DNA from: Dehalococcoidales bacterium
GTDB taxonomy: Bacteria; Chloroflexota; Dehalococcoidia; Dehalococcoidales; RBG-16-60-22
Assembly (NCBI GenBank): GCA_016926115.1
Contig: JAFGPF010000023.1
Location: forward strand, 1-21,254
Direction of reading: 5' to 3'
DNA length: 21,254 bases
Each line of letters opens with the position of its first letter. Within the stretch, counting starts at the first letter, position 1. The notes under the pieces were generated by a model. It was not told the origin of the DNA and ran no database searches. It worked only from the letters and a program-made list of their open reading frames with translations. The translations under genes and the position numbers were made by a program. This document shows positions 1 to 5,431 of this stretch, piece after piece.

Positions 1-26
1 AAAAATAATAAAAGGGTAACTTAAGT

Positions 27-55
27 ATTATAAGAACGGCAAGCGTAAAAGTCAA
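27..55 (-). promoter_or_regulatory. Sigma-70 type promoter firing out of the window
   Basis: Read on the minus strand, TTGACT (55-50) is followed by a 17-bp spacer and a perfect TATAAT (32-27). It points leftwards, so the transcribed gene lies beyond base 1. The -35 box is the same as that of the tRNA-Asn promoter in this window, so a stable RNA is one possible target. That is inference only. Confidence 0.6.
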
Positions 56-81
56 GCTGAATCATGTATAGCGAGCCTGAG

Positions 82-720
82 TCAACGGTAAACGATATAG
101 CCTATCTTTTTCCTGAAGAAGTAGCCGGCGACAAGCCCGACGACCAGCCCGCCGATATGCGCCTGCCAGGCTATACCTAAACCGGGAATAAAAGACCAGG
201 CCACGAAAAATATTAAAATCACCACCCACAGCGGCATCGGGATGAAGAAATACAACCTGACGGTTAACCTGGGCACTATCATCACCAGCGCTCCCGCGAC
301 GGCATAGACCGCTCCGGACGCGCCGATAGCTATAGACAACGGCTCGCCCAGAAGTGCGTATAAGAGGTTGCCTAATACCCCACCGACGAAATATACCAGG
401 AGAAATTTATTAGAGCCCACCAGTTGATATATGGCCCTGCCGAAGAAATACAGGACAAACATATTGCCTAAGAGGTGCAAGAACCCGCTGTGAACGAACA
501 TGGCGGTCAATATCGTCCACGGTCTTTCCGTGAACATGGCGGGTATCACTCCCAGATTAACCAAGATGTTGCTGTTTATAAGGGTGGCGATGTAAAAAAC
601 GAAGTTGATAACTATTATAACCAGCACGGGATTCAGGCTGAAACCGCTCATACTGAATCCCCCACGTCTCCTAGCGGGGGGTTGGGATGGCCTCATATAA
701 TCTCTATCGTTTAAGGGCAA
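82..720 (-). CDS. Rhomboid family intramembrane serine protease
   Basis: This is a membrane-embedded serine protease of the rhomboid family, which cleaves substrates within or next to transmembrane helices. About six hydrophobic segments are visible from residue 31 to 202. The family landmarks are the HSGFLHLLGNM stretch (77-87), the catalytic serine in GASG (Ser135) and the catalytic histidine in AHIGG (His188), giving the Ser/His dyad. At 212 residues it has the usual size of a six-helix bacterial rhomboid with no extra domain; the N-terminus (1-25) is basic and proline-rich. The start chosen is TTG at 720, because GGAG lies 7 bases upstream. An in-frame ATG at 696 (residue 9) is the alternative. 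It appears monocistronic. Its substrate cannot be told from the sequence. Confidence 0.93.
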   Translation of the reverse strand: MPLNDRDYMRPSQPPARRRGGFSMSGFSLNPVLVIIVINFVFYIATLINSNILVNLGVIPAMFTERPWTILTAMFVHSGFLHLLGNMFVLYFFGRAIYQLVGSNKFLLVYFVGGVLGNLLYALLGEPLSIAIGASGAVYAVAGALVMIVPRLTVRLYFFIPMPLWVVILIFFVAWSFIPGLGIAWQAHIGGLVVGLVAGYFFRKKIGYIVYR

Positions 721-753
721 TACACAACTCCATAAATGACGACTCTATATATA

Positions 754-759
754 ATTATA
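754..759 (-). promoter_or_regulatory. Probable -10 box of the rhomboid gene
   Basis: A perfect TATAAT on the minus strand lies about 34 bases upstream of the TTG start. No good -35 box is seen at 16-18 bp, so this is a tentative call. Confidence 0.35.
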
Positions 760-793
760 ACAGCTTTCTACGCGCGCGGATAGCTTGTCAGGC

Positions 794-822
794 TTGACTT
801 AAAAGCGGTAAAAAGCGATAAT
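794..822 (+). promoter_or_regulatory. Promoter of tRNA-Asn
   Basis: TTGACT (794-799), a 17-bp spacer and GATAAT (817-822) form a near-consensus sigma-70 promoter. The expected start, near 829, is about 15 bases before the mature tRNA 5' end, as expected for a processed tRNA leader. Confidence 0.7.
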
Positions 823-843
823 ATTCAGGATTAGGTAACACTT

Positions 844-918
844 TCCCCAGTAGCTCAATGGTAGAGCGGGCGGCTGTTAACCGCTAGGTTCTTGGTTCGA
901 GTCCAAGCTGGGGAGCCA
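844..918 (+). tRNA. tRNA-Asn (anticodon GTT), CCA encoded
   Basis: A complete cloverleaf folds by hand. The acceptor stem is TCCCCAG/CTGGGGA (844-850 with 908-914), the D arm is closed by GCTC/GAGC, the anticodon arm is GGCGG/CCGCT around loop CTGTTAA (anticodon GTT, Asn), and the T arm is CTTGG/CCAAG with loop TTCGAGT. The discriminator is G915 and CCA is encoded at 916-918. The last 33 bases (886-918) recur in damaged form at 1760-1792, which marks this gene as a likely integration target. The NYN gene begins 46 bases downstream with no terminator between. Confidence 0.97.
886..918 (+). repeat. Left copy of the tRNA-Asn 3'-end direct repeat (candidate attL)
   Basis: The 3' 33 bases of tRNA-Asn match 1760-1792 at 30 of 33 positions. 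The match is perfect over the last 20 bases (899-918 against 1773-1792), through the CCA end. The two copies are 874 bp apart. This copy is part of the intact tRNA. Confidence 0.85.
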
Positions 919-964
919 GATTTTAAGTATCTTCTTTTATCAGCACCGGATAAAGGTAATAAAA

Positions 965-1717
965 ATGGACGAACAATCCGGGCAACAAAAGTATGCCGTT
1001 CTAATTGACGGAGACAATGCACAAGCGTCCCTTCTCACACTGATTCTAGCTGAAGTCAGTAAATTCGGACTTATTACAATTAAACGCATATATGGCGACT
1101 GGACCACAAACACGATGAACCAATGGAAGGAATCCCTCCACAAGCACGCAATCCAACCCATACAACAATTCAGGTATACTGTGGGAAAGAATGCTACTGA
1201 TAGCATGATGATAATAGACGCCATGGACTTGTTGCATAATAACGAGCTGCAAGGATTCTGTATCGTCTCCAGTGACAGTGACTACACGCGTCTAGCTACC
1301 AGAATAAGAGAAGAAGGGCTTTTTGTCATTGGTGTTGGTGAGAAAAAGACGCCAGAGTCTTTTGTGAATGCGTGTAACCAGTTTATATACTGTGAGAACC
1401 TCGCTGCTACCCAAGAACCGAAAAAGAGGGTAAGAAGAAGGAAGAAGAAAGAGGAAGGGCAGAAATCTGACGGCCCCCTCCCACTTCTCATCCAGGGATT
1501 TGAAACAGCCGCAAAAGAGGAGGACTGGACCTATTTGGCTGCAATGGGGAGTACCCTTCGCCAGTTGGATTCAGCATTTGACCCTCGAACCTATGGTCAC
1601 CAGAAGTTGCAATCACTGTTAAAGGAGTACCCGGAAACATTCGTTCTCAAGCAAGACCGATCTAAAAAACCGCCGGTGATTACCGTAGCGTTAAGGCCCC
1701 AAGATATCAGCGGCTAG
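965..1717 (+). CDS. NYN-domain (LabA/DUF88-like) protein with C-terminal LOTUS/OST-HTH domain
   Basis: Residues 8-146 form a PIN-like NYN nuclease fold. LIDGDN carries Asp15 and Asp17, NATDS carries Asp79, and VSSDSDY carries Asp104 and Asp106; these acidic residues form the metal site in active family members. A very basic linker (152-163) follows. Residues 170-235 look like a LOTUS/OST-HTH domain, a module associated with RNA binding. Together they suggest a metal-dependent RNase or RNA-binding protein; the target is unknown. The ATG at 965 has a weak AAAGG 8 bases upstream. No separate promoter is evident, so it may be read through from the tRNA-Asn promoter. It is the only gene inside the tRNA-bounded segment 919-1792. 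Confidence 0.88.
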   Translation: MDEQSGQQKYAVLIDGDNAQASLLTLILAEVSKFGLITIKRIYGDWTTNTMNQWKESLHKHAIQPIQQFRYTVGKNATDSMMIIDAMDLLHNNELQGFCIVSSDSDYTRLATRIREEGLFVIGVGEKKTPESFVNACNQFIYCENLAATQEPKKRVRRRKKKEEGQKSDGPLPLLIQGFETAAKEEDWTYLAAMGSTLRQLDSAFDPRTYGHQKLQSLLKEYPETFVLKQDRSKKPPVITVALRPQDISG

Positions 1718-1759
1718 TATAAAGATAGCGTACGTTTGTGCGTGTATCGTAAAATCTTC

Positions 1760-1792
1760 AGGTCCTTGGTGAGAGTCCAAGCTGGGGAGCCA
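1760..1792 (+). repeat. Right copy of the tRNA-Asn 3'-end repeat (decayed, candidate attR)
   Basis: This copies 886-918 with three changes. Two of them destroy the T-loop TTC (TC to GA at 1771-1772) and one lies at 1764. There is no acceptor 5' half, D arm or anticodon arm nearby, so it cannot be a tRNA. The intact acceptor 3' strand and CCA suggest a remnant left by integration. Confidence 0.85.
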
Positions 1793-1802
1793 TAGGTGAA
1801 CA

Positions 1803-1837
1803 AAGGGGGCTTCTAATAAGGAGTCCCTTCTTTATTT
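1803..1837 (+). terminator. Rho-independent terminator after the tRNA-bounded segment
   Basis: AAGGGG, a bulged G and CTTC (1803-1813) pair with GGAG and TCCCTT (1820-1829) around loop TAATAA, followed by CTTTATTT. It ends transcription of the NYN gene, and probably ended the tRNA-Asn transcript before the insertion. Confidence 0.7.
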
Positions 1838-1915
1838 GCATTTGATGTCACCGACCGCATATATTAATAGCGAACACCTGCATTCGACATAAATGTCATT
1901 ATAAAGGAGGCTCTT

Positions 1916-2392
1916 ATGGCAGGCATGGATGACCTGAAGAACGTCGTACGTGAACCGAATGTCGTCGAGTTAAAACCCTGGAAATCTATCCACGAAGAAA
2001 TCAAAGAGCCGATGGTTACGGGGCTGGGTACCATGGATATCCCCGAATCCGTCCTCGCGATGGGTTTCGCCCGTATCACCGAGCCGGTATGCATGGGCAT
2101 GCCCACCCACAAACACCCCTTCGACCAGTGGATTTACCTCATCGGCGAAACTAATAACTTCGCCGACTTCGACGCCGATATTGAAATGACTCTCGGCGAC
2201 AAGATAGTAAAAATCGATTATCCCTGTTACATCTTTGTTCCCAGGGACATAATGCATTGTCCGCTGGATGTAAAGCGCGTCGGCAAGCCGTTCATCTTCA
2301 TCGATGCCAGGATTACCGAAGAGGCGTCGGTACGCCCCGATAAAGTTAAAAAACACGCACCCATCAAATACATCGCAAAGAAGCAGAAATAG
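1916..2392 (+). CDS. Cupin-fold protein of unknown function
   Basis: This 158-residue soluble protein has a single-domain cupin pattern. Motif 1 is around HKHPFDQW, with His65, His67 and Gln71 where the canonical metal ligand is usually Glu. Motif 2 is around VPRDIMHCP, with His114. A three-His metal site with a neutral fourth position is plausible; it could be an enzyme or a small-molecule sensor. The ATG at 1916 follows a strong AAAGGAGG at 1903-1910. The gene stands alone, with terminators before and after. A 12-bp inverted repeat, GACAT-AA-ATGTC (1886-1897), lies in its leader and might be an operator. The substrate is not recognisable. Confidence 0.75.
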   Translation: MAGMDDLKNVVREPNVVELKPWKSIHEEIKEPMVTGLGTMDIPESVLAMGFARITEPVCMGMPTHKHPFDQWIYLIGETNNFADFDADIEMTLGDKIVKIDYPCYIFVPRDIMHCPLDVKRVGKPFIFIDARITEEASVRPDKVKKHAPIKYIAKKQK

Positions 2393-2411
2393 ATATCAGC
2401 AGAGCAAACGG

Positions 2412-2444
2412 GGGGCTTCCTAACGGAAGCCCCTATTTTTTTTT
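2412..2444 (+). terminator. Rho-independent terminator of the cupin gene
   Basis: A perfect 9-bp stem, GGGGCTTCC with GGAAGCCCC (2412-2420 and 2425-2433) around loop TAAC, is followed by TATTTTTTTTT, 20 bases after the stop codon. Confidence 0.95.
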
Positions 2445-2601
2445 CGGTCTTTTTAACGTTCGGCGTGCGTTTCGTGTCCATCAAGAAGGACCTTATGGAA
2501 AGCCTCGAAGAACTTCGGTCAGGCCGGCCTTAAGTAACAAATAGTATTATAACGCACCGCACGATAGAAAAATCAGTTCAACCACAGGGAGCTAGATTTT
2601 A

Positions 2602-3237
2602 TTATGTCTCGCCCTCCCACCTGTATTTATTCCCCTTTTTGTTTTTCAGTTTCTCCAGACCGCAGTTATAACAGATGCCGTTATGGCAGCATATTACATC
2701 CCCGCACTCCGGGCATTTCCATTTCTCTTCCTGCCACTTTAAAAATTTCTCCATACCGTTATCCCGGATATATTCCAGGTTTTCAATCATGCTGGTGTGG
2801 TGATGCGCTCTATAACGTTTATCAATTTGCTGTAATACACCGCAGGGAAACGCATTACACTTATAACAGTATTCCACCCAGCCGCATTCCGGGCGCCGCC
2901 ATTTTACCTTCTCTTTTTCAAAATACGCCTCTAAACCGTGCTCTTTAATATATCCGGTGTTCTCTATCATGTTCATACCCAGAGGAACCAGGAAGTGTCT
3001 CGCCGCAGACTGTAAATCACCGCAGGGGAACAAATCACATTCGTAACAGTATTCCACACGTTCGTCCGATGGCAGTTTACATTTCTTTTTCTTTACGTCG
3101 CATAGTGATTTTTTGGATTGGCAGCCCCGGCAGTAGCCCGCCCTGATTCCTTTGCTCTGAATATCATATTTATACCCCAAGTACCCGGCGCATACATTGC
3201 AGTTCGCGCCGCATGGAGCAATTAGTTCCGCTTCCAT
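2602..3237 (-). CDS. Cysteine-rich DUF3795-type protein with an internal 60-residue duplication
   Basis: This 211-residue protein has 20 cysteines. The N-terminus (APCGANCNVC, Cys9/13/16, then Cys36/39) and VEYCYECDLFPCG (61-73) match the DUF3795 family, whose function is unknown and which probably binds metal or Fe-S. The segment from 61 is repeated from 121 at exactly 60 residues, with Cys64/67/72 mirrored by Cys124/127/132 and MIEN at 90 and 150. The C-terminus has a further CPEC and CYNC (175-192) that looks like a zinc ribbon. The gene follows the Fe-S flavoprotein after a 9-bp gap, so the two are co-transcribed. Electron transfer or metal handling is an inference from that pairing. Confidence 0.8.
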   Translation of the reverse strand: MEAELIAPCGANCNVCAGYLGYKYDIQSKGIRAGYCRGCQSKKSLCDVKKKKCKLPSDERVEYCYECDLFPCGDLQSAARHFLVPLGMNMIENTGYIKEHGLEAYFEKEKVKWRRPECGWVEYCYKCNAFPCGVLQQIDKRYRAHHHTSMIENLEYIRDNGMEKFLKWQEEKWKCPECGDVICCHNGICYNCGLEKLKNKKGNKYRWEGET

Positions 3238-3246
3238 AATTCACCT

Positions 3247-3837
3247 CTATTTAGTATGCGTGCCATAAGCGATGTGCGTGCCGCCTTCCGGGTATTTGAA
3301 CCCGCTGGCGGCTATTTTTACCATCTCCTTGCCGAGGTCATGAGTCGCCTGCATGCATTTCTCCAGGTCTTTGACATCGCCTTTGCCGCCCGCGTAAGCG
3401 GCGATGAAGCTCGCCGGGAGCATGCGGCGGGTAATCATGTAGAAATACAGGTCTTTGACGGCGTCGACGAGCCCGAAGCTGCCCGCCACGGCGACGATAC
3501 CGCCCACCTTGTTCGCCAGCCTGCCTCCCAAAGCAATCGTGCGGTCGATGACTCCCTTGCCGGGCCCCGTCATGTTATAGAAATATACGGGCGTGCCGAA
3601 GATAATGCCGTCGGCTTCCAGCAGCTCGGTATAGATTTCCTGCATGTCGTCCTTGATATGGCATTCGCCCGCTTTCCGGCATCCCCAGCAGCCGTCGCAG
3701 GGCCTGATATCCTTACCGGCGATTGAATAAAGCTCCGTTTCAGCCCCTTCCTCTTTAGCTCCGTTCAACGCTTGGTTGAGTAAGACGACCGTGTTTCCGT
3801 CCTTACGGGGACTGAAAGAAAGACCCAGAATTTTCAT
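3247..3837 (-). CDS. Iron-sulfur flavoprotein (Isf-type NADPH-dependent FMN reductase family)
   Basis: This 196-residue flavodoxin-fold protein has the FMN phosphate loop SPRKDGNT (9-16) and the second flavin loop GTPVYFYNMTG (81-91). Cys47, Cys50, Cys53 and Cys59 follow the compact CX2CX2CX5C pattern typical of the [4Fe-4S] site of Isf-type flavoproteins in anaerobes. Such proteins shuttle electrons between ferredoxin-like donors and acceptors, or reduce O2, peroxide or quinones. The ATG at 3837 follows AGGAGG closely. It is the first gene of a two-gene unit with the DUF3795 protein. The physiological acceptor is unknown. Confidence 0.88.
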   Translation of the reverse strand: MKILGLSFSPRKDGNTVVLLNQALNGAKEEGAETELYSIAGKDIRPCDGCWGCRKAGECHIKDDMQEIYTELLEADGIIFGTPVYFYNMTGPGKGVIDRTIALGGRLANKVGGIVAVAGSFGLVDAVKDLYFYMITRRMLPASFIAAYAGGKGDVKDLEKCMQATHDLGKEMVKIAASGFKYPEGGTHIAYGTHTK

Positions 3838-3850
3838 ATGCTGCCTCCTG

Positions 3851-3862
3851 ATTCTTGAGAAT
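3851..3862. promoter_or_regulatory. Inverted repeat in the flavoprotein leader (possible operator)
   Basis: ATTCT-TG-AGAAT is a 12-bp inverted repeat lying between the -10 box (3875-3880) and the ribosome binding site of the flavoprotein gene. The position suits an operator. No regulator is identified. Confidence 0.25.
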
Positions 3863-3874
3863 TAATATTGACAC

Positions 3875-3880
3875 ATTATA
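3875..3880 (-). promoter_or_regulatory. Probable -10 box of the flavoprotein/DUF3795 operon
   Basis: A perfect TATAAT on the minus strand lies 38 bases before the start codon. The -35 region is poor. Confidence 0.4.
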
Positions 3881-3900
3881 ACATTGATAGAGTATAGCGG

Positions 3901-3933
3901 AAAACAAAAAGCACAGGACTAAACCTGTGCTTT
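3901..3933 (-). terminator. Rho-independent terminator of the PAS-STAS/CoA-transferase operon
   Basis: A perfect 10-bp stem, AAAGCACAGG with CCTGTGCTTT (3908-3917 and 3924-3933), has a six-base loop. On the minus strand it runs into TTTTTGTTTT (3910-3901). It lies about 40 bases after the CoA-transferase B stop codon. Confidence 0.9.
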
Positions 3934-3973
3934 GCCGACCTGATATGAATCAAGGCCTGATTGTAATAGCAAC

Positions 3974-4654
3974 CTAAAGCTGAATCTCGGTAAGGTCGGG
4001 GCTGACGATTAATTTCGGTTCCGTTACGGACTGCACGTCCTTGGCGGTAAGCCCGGAAAACACCTCTTTAAGGACCATGCCTTTGGGGGTAATTTCTATC
4101 ACGGCAAGGTCGGTGAACAGCATGCTGACCATGCCCATGGCGGTAGCGGGATACGATAACTCCTTGACGACCTTATAATCGCCGTCCCGCGTGGTATGTT
4201 CCATGGCGATGAAAAGCTTTTTAGCTCCGGCAACCAGGTCCATCGACCCGCCGATGTTGCCCACGAAAAGACCACGGGCAGGATTAGACCAGCCGGCGTA
4301 GTCGCCCTTGTCGTTAATCTGCAACGCCCCCATCACGGCGACATCGATATGCCCGCCGCGAATCATCCCGAAGGACTCGGCAATATCGAAATAAGAAGAG
4401 CCGGGCAGCGCGGTTACCGCCTGGCAACTGGCATTAATCAGGTCCTGGTCGACTTCCTCACCCATCGCCAGCGGGCCGGTCTTAAGCATCCCTACCTCGG
4501 ACTGAAGGGTAATATCCCGTCCCTCAATCCAGTCTGATATAAGAGTCGGTATGCCGATACCGAGATTAACATAGCTGCCGTCCTCAAGCTCGTTAGCCAC
4601 CCGGAGCGCAATCAGTTCCCTTGAAAGCCCCCTGATTTTCACTTTTTTAGACAT
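3974..4654 (-). CDS. Family I CoA-transferase, subunit B
   Basis: This is the beta subunit of a 3-oxoacid/succinyl-CoA-type CoA-transferase, which moves CoA between carboxylic acids through a glutamyl-CoA intermediate. LGIGIPTL (31-38), SEVGML with the expected catalytic Glu53, and GGHIDVAVMGALQIN (about 100-114) are family landmarks. The length, 226 residues, is normal. The catalytic loop reads SEVG rather than the common SENG. It follows subunit A after 18 bp, so an A-B heterocomplex is expected. The acid substrates (acetoacetate, 3-oxoadipate, butyrate and others) cannot be told from the sequence. It is the last gene of the operon started by the PAS-STAS protein. Confidence 0.93.
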   Translation of the reverse strand: MSKKVKIRGLSRELIALRVANELEDGSYVNLGIGIPTLISDWIEGRDITLQSEVGMLKTGPLAMGEEVDQDLINASCQAVTALPGSSYFDIAESFGMIRGGHIDVAVMGALQINDKGDYAGWSNPARGLFVGNIGGSMDLVAGAKKLFIAMEHTTRDGDYKVVKELSYPATAMGMVSMLFTDLAVIEITPKGMVLKEVFSGLTAKDVQSVTEPKLIVSPDLTEIQL

Positions 4655-4672
4655 CTTTTGTTGCCTTTCCCG

Positions 4673-5413
4673 CTAGTCAATTGTAATTGCAAATTTAAGC
4701 CGGTCCACCTTGACCACCCGGTGCACGTATATCCCGGGGGTCTGCACATCGTCACCATCAATCTCCCCGGGCTCGACCAGGTTTTCGACCTCGGCGATGG
4801 TAACCTTTGCCGCGGTTGCCATCACATGGTTAAAATTCCTGGCAGTCTTGGCATACTGTAGGTTGCCTTCCCGGTCGCCGATGTAAGCGTGAACGAAGGC
4901 ATAATCCGGTCTCAAAGCATACTCCAGTACGTACTTTTTTCCGTCTATCATTCTCGTTTCTTTGGGCACCCGGTTGGCTTCGATATTGGTTACCACGCTT
5001 TCCTCTATCACCGAACCAACTCCGGTAGGGGTATAAAATGCGGGAATACCGGCTCCACCGGCCCGGTATTTCTCCGCCATGGTACCCATGGGATATACCT
5101 CGAACTCAATTTTACCAGCCCTGACCGCCTGCTCGAATGGGTCTTCCATTCCCTTGCTGGCAGAGCGGAACAGACCGTAAGAATCGACGACCTTTTTTAG
5201 CTGACCTTTTTCCACGAGCTTTGTAAGCTCATCAGCCGCACCCAGCAAGGGACCGCAGCCGCAGGTAAGTGTCAGATTCTTGGTGCCTTTCCGGATTATC
5301 GCCTGCAGTAAGTCTCTGGGGACACCACAGGCAAAAAAACCCGGGACGGCAATTACCGCGCCGTCTGGAATGTCAGCCACGGCTTCATCAATGCTGGCTA
5401 TTACCTTGTCCAA
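4673..5413 (-). CDS. Family I CoA-transferase, subunit A
   Basis: This is the alpha subunit that pairs with the downstream B subunit. GAGIPAFYTPTGVGSVIEE (about 121-139) and the C-terminal REGNLQYAKTARNFN segment are characteristic. The usual N-terminal GGFGxCGxP loop is PGFFACGVP here (24-32), so a conserved glycine of the CoA-binding loop is replaced by Phe. This may reflect an unusual substrate subgroup. The length is 246 residues. The start at 5413 lies 18 bp after the PAS-STAS stop, with GGAGG upstream. The three genes are therefore very likely one transcript ending at the terminator at 3901-3933. Confidence 0.93.
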   Translation of the reverse strand: MDKVIASIDEAVADIPDGAVIAVPGFFACGVPRDLLQAIIRKGTKNLTLTCGCGPLLGAADELTKLVEKGQLKKVVDSYGLFRSASKGMEDPFEQAVRAGKIEFEVYPMGTMAEKYRAGGAGIPAFYTPTGVGSVIEESVVTNIEANRVPKETRMIDGKKYVLEYALRPDYAFVHAYIGDREGNLQYAKTARNFNHVMATAAKVTIAEVENLVEPGEIDGDDVQTPGIYVHRVVKVDRLKFAITID

Positions 5414-5431
5414 CTTTTAGTCCTCCTGGCT

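Larger units (their letters stand above)
919..1792 (+). mobile_element. Candidate one-gene island inserted at the 3' end of tRNA-Asn
   Basis: The segment is bounded on the left by an intact tRNA-Asn and on the right by a displaced, decayed copy of the tRNA 3' end, the classical signature of site-specific integration into a tRNA gene. It holds a single gene (NYN/LOTUS) and no integrase or transposase. By eye its base composition is more AT-rich than the neighbouring genes. A rho-independent terminator of the kind that would end the tRNA transcript follows the right copy. Alternatives are the relic of a tandem tRNA-Asn gene, or a larger element that has lost its integrase. The repeat is certain; the mobile origin is inferred. 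Confidence 0.55.

Noticed and set aside
1760..1792. Second tRNA-Asn gene
   Set aside because: Only the 3' 33 bases are present, the T-loop is destroyed, and there is no anticodon arm or 5' acceptor strand.
2465..2533. Short plus-strand open stretch that could encode about 22 coding-like residues before a TAA
   Set aside because: There is no start signal, ribosome binding site or upstream continuation, and it lies right after a terminator. It is too short to call a gene or a relic.
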